Shown here piece by piece: positions 1-17,400 of a DNA stretch of 64,000 nt. The DNA is from Trachelipus rathkii. Taxonomy: Eukaryota > Arthropoda > Malacostraca > Isopoda > Trachelipodidae. The notes beneath the pieces are model-generated. The model searched no databases. It saw only the letters and a list, made by a program, of their open reading frames with translations, and was not told where the DNA came from. Location of the stretch: positions 30,001 to 94,000 of the forward strand of contig JABUQX010088693.1 in NCBI GenBank assembly GCA_015478945.1, in the 5' to 3' direction. A program made the position numbers and the translations under genes. Position 1 is the stretch's first letter; each line of letters opens with the position of its first letter.

Positions 1-1890
1 ACTACCTTGAGCAATAAAACACTTTCAAGGAAAAAAAGTCATTTCCATTTAAACATAACCTTCTGGGCAAACAGTTATATCACAGAATAGATAGCCTTAT
101 ATGGTTCAGGCATATTTTTCCAAACTATACAAGACGCAGATGGAGGTCCCATATTCACCTTCTGTTTAATGCTATAGCCTGATTTAATATTACATCCCTC
201 CATTGCAACGCAGCACTTTTTACCTTAACATATCCACACAAACATCACCCAAATTAATCTCTAACACATTATATCAACGCATATACTTAGTCGAAAATAA
301 CCTCTTACTCATAACACAGAAAACCTTTACTCAGATCGTAATCGCCTAGAATCTTCAGGCATATTGGCAAAATTAAAACTGAAAAAGAAATCCATCTACT
401 CGTGCAATATGCTACAATGAATTTGAAAAGAAGAACATTTAGGAATCAACCAAAAAAGTACATTCAAAAATATTATTTCACTGAGAAAGCGGTCACCCGT
501 TTCAGGTATCTGTGTGGACTTGCCATTAGGATGGAGCTGGGGGTGATAGTGAAATAAAGAAAAATAAGAAGATAGGGAGTGAAAAATGTTCTAAGCATGG
601 AATAGGAGTATTATGTTGCCTGTTTAGAAAATACTGAAATGAACTACATAAAATATAATAAAATAAATAAATAAAAAAAAAAGTTAAAAGATGAAAATCT
701 CCAACTAAACGTAATAACTACTTTTATTTTTATTTATTTATTTTTTTTTTTTTTTGGCCTAATATTAAAAGAATGAGATTAAAGAGATGAGACTTCAAAC
801 GTAGATAAATATAGAGAAAGAGATAGATAGAGATAACTAGAGGCAGAGAAATTATGAATGAAAAGAAAATATAAATGATCGTCAAATAACGAGCCAAAGG
901 TATAAAGATCTGAAAAGATAAATTAAGGCCAATTGTTACAACATTCAAATTTAATCATCCATAAATACTCCCATCAAAAGCCCACGTGTAATTCGGAAAT
1001 AATATCAAAGAAACGTTAGAAATTGGGGCAATTGTTCATAATACATTCATTTGCTTTTTAAAATTTCATCAAAAGTAATAAATTTATATATTTTTGGAAA
1101 TATGCTTATACCTGAAGTATATTATATGAATTATTATTTGTTCGCTTTTCTATATTATGTGATAAATACATGAAAAACAGATCAGCTTTAATATAAATTT
1201 TGCTATAAATAGATAGAGAGACAGAAAGATAAAGAGAAAGAGAGATGAAAATTTTTATTTGTGTATGTGTGTGTTCTTTTCCAGATGTAACCTTAAGTGA
1301 AATAAAACCTGAAGCCTACATGAAACCCACCAAGGTTGGATGAGAGCAAACAATTTATGTTCAAACTTAAAGGCATTTTAAGGTATACAGCTTAATATGA
1401 TTTTGGTAAAAGAAGGACGATTGTAGCAGAGGATGAGTGTATCAGCCATTACCAAAGGAGTACATGAAACACTAAACATTAAGGTTATATTTGATGTCAG
1501 AAAGAATGACAGAAAAATAAATAAGGCTTTGCGTAGAGATGAACATCAACAGTTCCTTCCCCAGGGAAAGGTTTGCACTAGATATTTCAAAAGTGCAGTG
1601 TTGATAAGTTCGAAAAGGGCTCCATGAGAGAAAAAAAAACAGATGTGTGCATGCTCCATATAATAATAAATGACATCCGTATAAAGAGCAATTACCTTCA
1701 GATGTGTAAAAATATGTAAGCAGGGTAAGTGCCTCAGAAAACGTACTCTCTTTCAAGCTTATTTAGTGTGAGAGACAATGCGATCCTTTTAATGAAGATT
1801 ACAAGGAAAAGAGATATCTAATTGTCAGGGATAGAGAAAGATTCACGTAAAATGTTTTAAAAATAATTGCTGCTGATGTTGGAATATTAT
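1..1890. other. AT-rich non-coding DNA, no gene seen
   Basis: This stretch holds short A and T runs (a T run near 739-755), a short GT-rich run near 1260-1273 and otherwise unstructured AT-rich sequence. The small open frames here (for example 1433-1627 plus and 1472-1756 minus) overlap on opposite strands, have no recognisable motif and are best read as chance frames. Nothing supports a gene or RNA. Confidence 0.7.
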
Positions 1891-1891
1891 G

Positions 1892-3039
<1,148 letters not shown>

Positions 3040-4510
3040 TGGAGGTTAACGGCTCCGGTGCTCCTTATAGGATAGCGGTATCGACTTTTCGTCAGATCAT
3101 AATGTATATTTTATTCCGCTGAGTTCGATTTTGAGATCTATGATTCCAAAATTTGAGGGTGGGACCTCCTTTTGGGGTTCGGAACCCTTTTAAGCCCCTC
3201 CCCTTTTTGCTTCCCGCTTTTTTAAGTGAGGTTGCGGTTATCGTATCCTCATCAAGCTTGCTACCCCAACGATTGGTGGTGTCGCCTGCCTTGTCCAGAG
3301 TTTTCGCGCCGCTACGCCCAATATGTGATGAGGCTGAGCCCGAAAACATGGAAATGCTCGTAGATTGATGAAATTTGGCGATTGCATAGAAGAGGATGAA
3401 TGAATTAGAATCCGGATACTGAATTAAGCGTCGGATCAAATGAGCCGGTGTGATGCCGAGTTAGTAAACGTGTATTTAACACCATAATATCGGGGTTAAT
3501 GTATATGGTTTTAAAGACGTAAATTCCGATTTTGATGGTTTCAGAACTCTCAAAGGTGCCTGAGGACCCCTTAGAGGGAGTTCCCAATTGAATAGCCCAG
3601 AATGCATGGTAGAGGAAGATGAAGGAAGATGGAGGACGGAATAAGAAGAAGAAAAGGAAGAAGTCTCATATGTCGGGGCAAATGAGTAATTGTAGGTGTC
3701 CGCGCCGGAGCTGTTGCGGTGCCGGTACGGTTCCGAGTTAGTAAATATATACTTAACACCCTAATATTGGTGTTAATGTATATGTTTGTAAGAACGTAAA
3801 TCTCAATTCTAAGGGTTTCAGAACCATCAAAGGTGTCTGAGGACTCTCCCTGGAGGGGCCCTAATTGAAAAACATGTATACCGTAACAGATGAAGATGGA
3901 GGACGGAATAAGAAGGAGGAATAAGAAGCCTCATATGACGGAGCAAATGAGTGATTGTAGTGTCGGCTCAACCGGTGTGGTGCCGAGTGAGTAAACATGT
4001 ACTTAAGACCATAATATTGGTGTTACTATATGTTTTCAGGACGTGAGTCTCAAATTTTGAGTTTCGAACCCTCAAAGTGAATGCAGGGGACCCTGAGGAG
4101 GTTTCAGCTTGAAAAAAGAAAAAAAAGCACAGAGTGCATGACAGAGAGATGGTTGGAAGACGGAATAAGAAAAGATGGAGTTAAAGAAGACGTCTCTTGT
4201 GTCAAAAACAAATGAGCAATTGTATGCAATGGTGCCGGATACCGGTGCTGGCGCTAATGCGGAGCCGGGGTAGTGAAGATACCGTTTAATAATACATGAT
4301 ACTGGTATCAATGTATATATTTATGGGCCACGTAGGAACGCCAGATAACATATTTCAGAACTCTCCAATGATGTCTTTGAGCCCCGAGAAGGGTGGGTTC
4401 CCAGCTTCAGAAAAGCCCAGAGATGCATAGCAGGAAGAATTGCAGAGAATGCATGAAGGCAAAAATGACGAGAAGGTTGTTAGTAGTTCCAGAGGAATGA
4501 GAAATGTATT
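3040..4510. repeat. Diverged tandem array of about 250-283-bp units
   Basis: A landmark segment (gccgagttagtaaac, then acttaacacc, then taatattggtgttaatgtat) recurs near 3455, 3732 and 3982, with a more diverged copy near 4268, giving spacings of about 277, 250 and 283 bp. Each unit continues with a gacgtaaat-like box, a run resembling ctcaaaggtgcctgaggac, a purine-rich gatggaggacggaataagaag block, and a caaatgagtaattgta box (near 3679, 3943 and 4207). A still more diverged first unit probably covers 3040-3440. The open frames inside, such as 3092-3439 minus, differ from copy to copy and carry no known domain. I read this as a minisatellite or satellite-like array, or repeated parts of an unknown element, not as exons. 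Confidence 0.8.
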
Positions 4511-4865
4511 GTCTCTATTTAGAGATAGGGATAGATCCAAAAAACAGGGTTTCGCCCTTAAAATGGAATTTTAACGGTAATAAGCTGTTAAATACATAGA
4601 CGATCGCTCTAGCAACACCCCTATGTAGCACACATATATATGAAACGTAACACAGAGAACGTACGTGATATACTCTTAGGCAAACACAGTAGCGTAAATA
4701 TTGTTTAAATATGAATCTCCAACACAATTTATACATAACTGGCCAAAATCTTTGATATTTCAGCCCTAACAATCTCTTATTACTAAGAAACCAGTTCATT
4801 TGCATCCCAAGTCTAACATTGATCTAACAGTAACCCTGGCTCATATAACTTATTAGATTAAGGCA
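4511..4865. other. Non-coding spacer
   Basis: Sequence between the tandem array and the CT/TA tract. The 96-residue minus-strand frame at 4515-4805 has no recognisable domain, and I treat it as chance. Confidence 0.55.
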
Positions 4866-5175
<310 letters not shown>

Positions 5176-5340
5176 CTCTGTAAAAACATAAAATGTTTCA
5201 TAAACCTTTTAGCAAAATAAATAAAATGTTATGAAAAAAAGTTTTAAAACAAAAATGAAACTATAAATGTAGAATAATATTTAAAATTAATAAGTTAAGA
5301 AAATTTAACTGCATTAGTTAAGTATTCGTCGATGTTGCTC

Positions 5341-5397
5341 GAGAGAGAGAGAGAAGAAGAGAAGAAGAAGAGAAGAAGAGAAGAAGAAGAAGAGAAG
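5341..5397. repeat. (GA)n/(GAA)n microsatellite
   Basis: A short purine tract that begins as GA repeat and continues as mixed GAA and GAGAA units. It is followed at about 5420-5490 by loosely repeated ggctaggtt, ggttaggtaa and gttgggct segments that resemble TTAGG-derived sequence. Confidence 0.9.
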
Positions 5398-5769
5398 GGC
5401 TCCCTTAATGTGGTTTTATGAGGCTAGGTTACGATTAATTTAGGCTATGTATTAGTCTGGTTAGGTAATGTAGATTAAGTTGGGCTGAGCAATGCAGCCT
5501 GGTATCGAAATGTGTTAGTGTCTTCTTGCTCAAAACACCCAACTCTCATTCTTGTTCATAAGAGTATAACTTATAAGTTCTCTGTAAACTACGTATATAT
5601 ATATTTGCTGAAACATAGGGTGTTGCTATTAATCTATGTGTTAATAACTTGTACCATTAAACCCATATTTTAAGGCAAAACGCCGTTTTGGGATTCGGTC
5701 CCTATCTCAAATGAATACTTTACCATTTCTGATTTATCTGGAATCATCATCATCCTTCGTCATTCTGTC

Positions 5770-7044
<1,275 letters not shown>

Positions 7045-7093
7045 ATATATTCTTTCAACAAATGAATTTATATGACTTTTTACTATTCCTTAG

Positions 7094-7246
<153 letters not shown>

Positions 7247-7738
7247 ATAAATACTTGAGAGTTACTCCCATTAAATATTTTCTTTATTTAAACCGTTTTC
7301 TATTGTTGAATTCACGATTAACTTTAAATAATATTTCAAGTTATTCTTTTTTTCTTTGTGTTTTTTTAAAGTATTTTAGTAATATTTTTATTATTTATTT
7401 GTTTTATTAAATATATTTTTATAAAATATTATTTATTATGTATGGTATTTAAACATATCATTTATAAACATAGTATTTATAAACAATTTTATACTATATA
7501 ACAACTGATATGATATCCGCCAATTGATTTGAGCACGAATTAGTGCTATTTTCAATGTGTTGAAAGCTTTATTTAATAGTAGATATTCTTCCTTTTCGTT
7601 CAATTTTGCATAATCTTTTATATTTATCACATGTAATAATTTCATTTATTTGACCAACTTCCTCCAAAAAATATGAAAGTATTATCGTAACATTATGAAA
7701 TTTGCAAAAATAGATCGTTTCTATAATGTCAACTCGTG

Positions 7739-7739
<1 letters not shown>
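7247..7739. other. AT-rich spacer, nothing recognised
   Basis: T-rich non-repetitive sequence. Short frames on the minus strand (for example 7436-7645) have no recognisable motif. Confidence 0.6.
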
Positions 7740-7955
<216 letters not shown>

Positions 7956-8089
7956 CCATTTTTTAGTTGAAGTGAATGCACTTTATGAGTCTTATTAATT
8001 TCACAAAATGAATGGAATAAATTTTTCTTTTTAATTTATAATATTTTCCAAACCATGATTCAATAAAATGTACATACAAGTGTTTGGGA

Positions 8090-8855
<766 letters not shown>

Positions 8856-9850
8856 TGCTCAACCAGAGAAATGGTATATCTACATTTTATGTATGGTCGA
8901 GCGAACGGCAATTCAAATTTGATTCATCGATTGTACGCCGAATATTACACATATCAGTAATGTCAAAAGAAGGGAGAATATTCGTCAATACAAAATACTT
9001 TAAACACCGCATTGCTTCAAGTCGTGCTGCAAAATATATCCAAACATCAGATGTAGACTAGAACGTGTTGGACAGCATGCAGTGATGAAGATTCTGAACT
9101 TTGGGCTCGCATGCCATCCAAAACGTTAGTGTTGTACATATGACTGTATAGGGAACTCTTCATGGGCAAAAACTATACCAATATCATATACAGCTAGAAC
9201 AAACTTTCGCCGATCTAAACTTTTGGCAGTGGGCTAATCCACATTTGTATTTATTGTTCTATTTAAGAACATGGGAAAACTTTCGAGATAATCGATTATG
9301 AATAACCACATTGATTATATCAATGGCCAGACGGAAACCCTCATGATATTAAAGAATGTCAACATCATCAAACATTTGTATGTAATGCATAGGCTGCTAT
9401 AGTTGGTGATTATCTGAAAGGACCAACAAATTTGCCAGACTAATTAACCGGACAGTCTTACAGCCAGTGTTTAGAGATGATCTGCCGGAATGAAAGGAAG
9501 ACAATCTTTGGTTTATGGAATATAGGGCTCCAACACTACATAGTTTGGTTGCTAGGAAGTATCAAAACGATGCGATTCTGAACTGTTAGATTAGTAGAGG
9601 AGGATCGATAGCGTTGTCTGCACGCTTTCCTGCACCCATTGACTTTTTATTTTATGACAATTGCGAGGTATATTACATGATACACCAGTTTCCACAACAG
9701 ACTTTATAGGCCACAGTATAGACCAAGGGTTCCAAGTTATAAGGAATACACCTGGAATTCTTAAACGTATGACGATGTAAGGTTTGTGTTGCTGCATGAG
9801 GACGTCGTTGTGAGCATCATCTGAAAATTTCCAATTGCTTTCCTCTATCT
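8856..9850 (+). pseudogene. Decayed mariner-like DDE transposase with N-terminal DUF4817-type helix-turn-helix
   Basis: A nearly full-length transposase can be traced through stops and frameshifts. The N-terminus at 8856-8916 reads REMVYLHFMYGRANGNS, close to the EM.D.H..YGRANGN start of the helix-turn-helix (DUF4817) found in many arthropod mariner-like transposases. From 9330 one frame with two stops gives DGNPHDIKECQHHQTF, then AAIVGDYLKGPTNLPD and LTGQSY, matching the family's NPH...HQ.F.VNVWAGIVGDYLIGP...LP.RLTG..Y. After a frameshift, 9480-9660 gives LWFMEYRAPTLHS, ISRGGSIA and FPAPIDF, aligning with FQQDGAP.H, WIGRGGPI and SPDLTPLDF. DTPVSTTDF and FQVIRNTPGILKRM (9679-9771) match the C-terminal IRETPGI..R block, followed by GRRCEHH. 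The catalytic Asp of QDGAP reads Tyr, and the SPDL Asp is lost, so the protein would be dead even without the stops. Family alignment is from memory of the motifs, not from a search. Confidence 0.85.
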
Positions 9851-12800
9851 TTCATATATATTTGCATTATCCAAGTTTTTTTTCACATTTCTAACATCAA
9901 AACCTACTTAGATTCAAACTTTGTACACGTGTTTGGTCATTACAGTGGTCTAGGCAATAAAATGTAGAAAATTATGGTATGTGACCTACAAATGTGTACA
10001 TATTTGAGCTACAGATCCATATTATATGTTCCTTGCCAGAAGTTCCCACAGTAGCTTCCCGACATAGACCTACTCACACAATGTACTGACACATTACAAC
10101 ATTCCTATTATCAGTTTGGTACCAATTTTAATTAGCTCTAACTTTTGGGTTGTAAATGACTAATACAATTGTATGTTGACAGTTTTTCTTTGTTGGAGCA
10201 AGTGGATACTTTCCAAATTATTTGACCAAGGCAAAATTCTATTTATTGAGGATAATAATTTTATTTTATTTCTTTCTACACTAATGTTATCTCCAATAGA
10301 AAAATCTTAGCTTCTGCATTAATTTTGATCATATACTTTACCAAGCGAGACTCCCCGTGTAAGGACAAAATCTTCGCATCTTTAACCACCCACCTTTATA
10401 ATCTCATCCTCTTTGTGGTATAACTTATGTCCGTCTTATCATACACCGCCCATTGTAATAAAACATTTTATAAAATATTTAGAACAAGATATTTTCCTCA
10501 TAATAAAAAAGCTATGGCACCCCAGAGAAATTGCCCAATTAGATTTATGGTATAATAAATAAACTATGAAAACATAAATAAAGCCCTCTTTACCTTACTT
10601 GTGATTGTCATGTATATTATATAATAGATCCTTTCCTATTTCATCAACTATTATTAAATTATTTCCAAACATTCAATAAAATTAAATATTTGATTTCCTC
10701 TTAATAAACAATCGTTTTATTCAAATCTCAAAATAATATATCTATATGGAATCCAAACCTCTATTCAGGCAAGACTCAAATATTATGTCTCGTTGCGTTA
10801 GCATCATAATATCACATCACCCCCTATTAAAAAATGAACCAAAATTCACTAGAATTTTTCAGCACAGATTTATTAGAATACTATTAATATTATTAATAAA
10901 GATAAATTTAAATAAAACTTATTAATGACTTTTTTATACCTCTCAATACGTTTGTTAATTACAACTGAATATGTTTAATTATTAGCTGATTCTTTAGTTC
11001 ATTCTAAACATGAATTTCACAATTTATCAAAACCACTAATGATTATGTACATTCTTTCGTATCAATTTCCACAGAATATTTTAACAATACTCAAACTGAA
11101 CATATGTCAATAGATACATCCATTAAATAAAAATAGATATAATACTATTTTTACGACTTTTATTATACATAAACGTGTCAATTCCAAAAACCCTACTTTT
11201 TAATTTAAATAATAAATTCGAATTTTTTTCTTCACGAAGTAATAAATTATCAGCATATATCTTGGACACATCTTACTTAGATAATTCTTTGTATACTCAA
11301 ATCTATTTTACTGAACAAATTCAAAAAAAAAATTCAAAAAAATTTTTAAAAAAATTTCTTATTAGTGTACACAACAAAAAACTTATCTATTTAAAAAAGA
11401 TGCATTCTGCCACGAATAATTTTTTTTTTCATAGATTACGTTATCGAACAAATAAAAAATATATATTCCATAATTTCATTGCTTAAAATCCACAATAAAA
11501 AAAGGCGATTGGAAAAGTGACAACGCTGGAACAAAACCACCAAAAAATCAAAAATACTTCTCATCCATTGATTAATAACCTTATTATTTACCACATCTTT
11601 AAAAATATAGGCCAAATCTTATTTAATTCTATAGTATTGAATATAATGTCTACTTCGTAATAGATATTATAAATATAAACATACTTAAAATTATTTTTTG
11701 TTATATTTTTATTATTATTTTTTTAATCACGTTTTCACATATATGATGAAAAGAATGTAATTTCCAATTAAAAACCAATGGAGTTTAGTTGTGAATTCCA
11801 AAAAATAAAAAATTGAAATTAATTAAATTACTTCCAATCTTTCAGCTATAATGATAAATAAGCATGCTTAAGATGATTGATTTTCCCTTTATTCATATAT
11901 GTAATAGTTTATTAGTTAGACAAAACATCGACAAGAATTAAATATAAATATAACTAGAGAGATCTAATTATAGACAGGTACCAAAACTAATAATGCTAAC
12001 CTAAAATGAGATCTTCTTGATTTAATTTAATGGTCTCTAAAAAATTTTAGCATCCCTTAAATAAATAAAAAACTATAAGAATATGACAGGCACGACGAGT
12101 ACGGAAACCACACAAACAATAAGTGATAAGCTCAACAGAGAGTTATTTATATAGATAGTTGTACTTTTCTAATGTGTGTAAAGAATTATTGTACAGTGTG
12201 AAGTTGTCATATGAATAGGGTAACAATTGCGGCTTTCTATTAATAATTATTATTATCTTATTTATTATTTAATTTTATGAGTAAGTTGGATGGCATGAAC
12301 ATATTTTTAAAGGCTGAAATTATTATTGCATGATTATTTTCATGATGCACTTCTAATTCATTATTTTCATTGCTGACCTGGACCAAGTCTGATAAAAGTA
12401 TAACTCATGCGACTTTTGCTTATAATTGATCCTCAAACATTTCCTCTCTTATCTCAGTTAATTAGCGTTATTTACTTTAATTTTTCCATCATATGATTCG
12501 TGTTGAACTAGCAATAGGTATATAGTTTCAATGAGCAGACTGTCTCTTCCTTAACTAAGCGGAATGAGAAGTATCAAATGCCAGATGTCTCAATTGACTC
12601 GTCACGGCGACCTCTGTAATTTACTTATTCGATTTCCTAAAATATCGATATCATTTCAAATTAAATGTTGAAGTCTTTCTGAAAATTTTGAGCCCATTGA
12701 ATACTGTGACTCGATCAACGTTTGCTTTTTAGACTTTTGTCTTAGCGCTTCCGCGATGCGGCTGCTTCGAGTAGACTGTGATTAATAATATTAGTGACTG

Positions 12801-14255
12801 TTCTTTTATTACAAATATTATGTATAAAGAACGATTGGAGAATAATTTATTTAACCTCTATGGTTGTACTGAGACACTTATTAACTACTATGGTAATTTC
12901 TTCGTATCAGCGCCCAATGCACACCCGATTCTTTATTACACTAAATTTAATTATTACCGAGTTCTCCTTTGTCAAATTTCATGCAACAAACATAAGTGTA
13001 TAACATAGTAACAATAATAAATAACCTACTAGCGTATACATTTATTATTAATATTATATTACTATATATATTAAATTATGAGAAGATTAATGTATCAACT
13101 TGAATCAGTGGTCACAATTAATATATCCGCCGAATGGCGTTTCTTTAATATATATATATTAATTAAATATAATAATATTAATATAATATATATAAAAAAA
13201 ATATAATAAATATTAGTATTAATAATCTACTAATATGACTATATTAATAAATAAATATTAACTAAACATATTCATTAATAATATATAGTAATATAACATA
13301 TAAATAAATTAAAAAGTATAAGACATATAACTTATGATGCGGATAACTAAACCTACTATTAAATATAATCTTGATCTTGTTAGATGAAACAATATAGGTT
13401 GTATTGGTAAAATGAAACACTAACCTTCTTCACTGAACATAAATACGCATTGTGTTGACAAACCATTCCGATACTTTTAATATACGCACGAAGACATGAC
13501 ATCCTTAAGAACATTTCCCGAATTAATTATTCTTATTTAAATAAATTATTTATGGGTTAGACTGTTATCATCATAGCAGAGCCAAATGTTCTCATATTAA
13601 ATTAATTATAAACTTCGTAGAACCCTACACATCCTAAAGAAACGGACCCGATATCAAATCAAACACCGGCCTGAATATCTCCTGAATTAATTCCATACTT
13701 TTGATTTAGTATAAAAGGTGGTGTGAATATAAATGGTAAACTCACTTGAACAGGCTTTAGATGCCAAAGCGTTCTGAGAAATTTAATCTAGAAGATAGAC
13801 TTGAAAATTTATACAATGATGCTAGGTATATTTGTCTCCCATCTAATTTAACAACCCGAAACTAAATATAATTTCATGAGCTTTATTAACTTCTAAACAA
13901 ATAAATAAAAAGAATCTCGACCCAATATTCGCTTTCTTGTAAAACCTGCCCAAGGTCACACCAGATAAAAATAAATAATTAAAGAAAGCAACACTATATC
14001 TCAACGTGTTAATTTTAGCTCCAACTTCAAATACCATAAATAAATTAATAGAAATAAATAAATATTAAAAAGATCCAATCTAATTCTCTTAGACAATTAT
14101 CCAATTAGAAACATAATAATTATAATTTAAAAATAACATATGATCACCTCATATGAATGATTAAGCTATTTTTCTTTTATTACTATAATAATAAGCTATA
14201 CTCTCAATAAAGTATTAATTACTACTCCCATTAGAAAGTTATATAAACACGCCAA
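9851..14255. other. AT-rich non-coding DNA, no gene seen
   Basis: The first 200-300 bp (to about 10,150) is more complex and could be the 3' untranslated part of the transposon. Beyond that it is AT-rich sequence with short A/T runs. The open frame at 11,175-11,486 (103 residues) is Asn/Lys/Phe-rich, has no recognisable domain, and is what AT-rich DNA gives by chance. Two overlapping plus-strand frames near 12,780-13,008 lie in different registers over the same bases, which argues against either being coding. Confidence 0.6.
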
Positions 14256-14480
14256 AGAATACAGTTTATATGTACCAAAAAAGAGTGTACTTCAGGTCTC
14301 ATCGAACGCCCCTCTCCGGGGACGACAATGTGCGTTTTAGTACATGTCCAATACGTAACCACAATTAAATAATGAATTGAGATTTTGAAGTATTAAGCAT
14401 TATTGCGCGCGTAAACTCATTCCCCTCCCTCCGGAGGACCACTAACTCATTAAGGGTTCACTCCGGAAACACCCCTAGAG
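14256..14480 (+). repeat. Possible diverged copy of the GC-rich A repeat
   Basis: An island of higher GC in AT-rich DNA. It contains aggtctcatcgaacgcccct then ggggacgac near 14,296-14,328, and cattcccctccctccgg near 14,420. The same pieces occur in the same order in the better copy at 21,161-21,400 (gggtctctcgcgcc, gggacgac, aattcccctccctccgg), although here they are separated by about 90 extra bases. It is also preceded by a matching aaagaatac. The relationship is suggestive only. Confidence 0.35.
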
Positions 14481-17400
14481 CTCCATTTATGTAATTATTT
14501 GAGAATAAAAGGTGAATATATTTTCCATCCCACCTGGTCAACCCTAATATATTATTATCTATTATATATGGTTATAATCATATATAATATATCATACTAT
14601 ATAAAAAATTAAAAAATTAGAAACAGACCGATAAACAAGAGCGCAGTTCTTTTAATTCAATCATGTATCAGAACAGGAGCAAGTAAGTGTACCACTCCGA
14701 CCCCTCACCTACTGGCCTGTTTATGGAGAGGAGAAGACAACGTTCCTCCCACCTCTGTCTCGTTACCCTACGGCCAGACTGGAGCCGGTCTCAAAGAGCC
14801 AATGTGACAACATTGAAGAAAACAGACGAAAAATATTATAATTCTTAGTTACCTTTCGCCAACCTGCTGATCTATACTCAAAATATATTACATATATCAT
14901 ATATGTATTCTAGGTTTTTTTCTACAATACGTGAGTTTTGTAGATTATTTAAAAAAAATTATATAATTATTTTTTTTTCCATTATTCCATATAAACCAAT
15001 TTCATTTCGTTTGAAATTTTGCATTAAATATTTTATCAAATTTTTCTTATAAGAAAAGTCATGATATATATGTTACCTACTTAGATTTTTCGAATCTACA
15101 TATAGTTGTACATGCGTTTATGATACCTGGATAATTCTTTTTAGTTTGGTCCAAATTCCAATTTATTACTACAGTTCCCAGTTCACTTACTTTGAACATA
15201 TAATTAATAATAATTTAATATAATAATTAAAATATTAAAAATTATTGTTCAGCTTATATGGCCACTCTAGATAATTGTTCTACCAATTATCATTAATAAT
15301 TCTCATATAATTGATAATTATAAAATATATATGAAATATAATAATATTCAGAAACTATTAAGGGTTATGCTGTTATATTAAGTATACTATGTATAGTCTA
15401 TTTAATAGATTTACTATAACTTAATCTCTATTTACTTAACATAACATTAATATTTGTTATAAAAATATAAAATACAATAATATCTTAATTTTGAGTAAAT
15501 AAAATTTATTCATATTATTTCTTGTAAAATCCTTATGACAAGCATTAATACAAGTCTTATAAATATTTATTAAAATAATCGCAGGAATCTTTAGGGCAGA
15601 ACGCAAATAGTGTCAAAATAATTAATTATATATATGTAATCACACTATTTAATTTAATTTCTTTATGTGTCTTCTGTGAAACTTCTTATCGACAGAGGAT
15701 CTGTTTTTGTTTATTTTCCCCCTTTCTTGCAAAATAATTCTATTACATTAATTACTATAATTGTTGGTATTAAAAATTATTACTTAATTTCTAAATTTAT
15801 TATTGCATTTGACTGTGACATTCTATGATGACAGATTCTGTTTGAACACTGCTTACTTTACAAATTATTCCACTTATATATTTAAAATGAGATTAGATAC
15901 ACTTAAGCTCTAGAGCACACCGTAATCATATATCGGTGGTTCGCACTTCACTTATTCTAAGAGAAATAATTGGCCTCATCGGTTGGACGCAATGACGCTG
16001 TAACAAAAGAACACTGACAGATATGAGTGTACTGCGCGCAGTAGAGAGGATCGTCCTATAGCATTGATATTTCACAGATTGATCGTATGACTATTTTGAT
16101 GGAGGTCTAACTGTCTTTTTAAAGGCGCCCCCCCAGTTAGTCGCCCACCCTATATCTATATTTATCGATAACATGACTACTCAGGATAGTATTATATATT
16201 TATATATAGAATCTATTAATATATATACTTAAATAATATTTAATACTAAATATTAATATATATATATATATTATGATATATTAATTAATATTATAATAAT
16301 CCTAGAATAATAGAGTAATAGATAGTATAGATCAGTATTTACATAGTATTAGAAATATGAATAGATTAAGATAGAATAGATAGATAGATAGCATTTAACA
16401 TAGAGTAATATAATATATTATATAGATATAGATAATAGATATAGAGTGAAGATGAAATAAGTAGGAAGTATGAAGAGAGTGGGTAACTAGAGTAGAGTAA
16501 AGAAGAGAATATAGATAGTGACCAATGAGAGAATGAGCACTACCGATATTTCATAAAAGTAGAGAATAGGATCTATACTGCTAGTAGTGAGAAAAAAAGA
16601 CCACATAGACGGATGAAGAGAGAGAGAGAAGTGTACACTACTTGACACACCGAGCCAACAATATTCCAATATTTATCTTGTACGCCGAGAGACGGATTGA
16701 AATATTATGGAACATGAGAGTCTATTTGCCGAATGTTTCGTATATCAACAAGATTATTGTTATTTCATATTTGAAAAACAAAAGCGGTTCTTGTTCTGAA
16801 TTATATGACAACCGTCAAGTTTGTAGGTGCCTATTAAAGCGAGATTGACCCACCTTCCGAGGTCTATATTTAACACACTGATTTATATATCTTCTCTATA
16901 CCAATAAAAGATATTAGGTACATGTGTGTAAAGTGTCCTGCGAACAATCAATGATTGATTTGACAATTTGACTAACTAAAAATTTATGAACGTATTTTTT
17001 TTCATTATTAAAAATAAAATCATTGTTTGAATTTTATAAATAAAGATGCATTATAATTTCTTTAATATTTAATCCTACTAAAAACAAATTATAACGAATA
17101 AAAAATAATAAATAGTTACACACTAACTGCAAGGTTGTCAAAAAAAAGTGTGTGCGCAAACCTGCAACCAGGCACTGAATCGCACCCTGATGTCAGTAGT
17201 ACTACTTTAAATATAACCTATAATAAACTAGTAGTTCCCTAATATGAGTATCAATATATACCGTAATAAACCACAGAATTAATAAGTTATGAATATAATA
17301 GTTATAATAATATTAAGGAAATAAATAATAAAAAACCACATGGACCCAAAACTTGAATATAAACTTACAACAAGAGAATGACAATGAAAATTGTGAGAGC

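Noticed and set aside
3092..3439. 115-residue minus-strand frame and overlapping plus-strand frame
   Set aside because: It lies at the start of the tandem array, is not preserved in the other units, and has no recognisable motif.
11175..11486. 103-residue plus-strand frame
   Set aside because: Asn/Lys/Phe-rich, as expected from AT-rich DNA, with homopolymer runs inside and no known domain.
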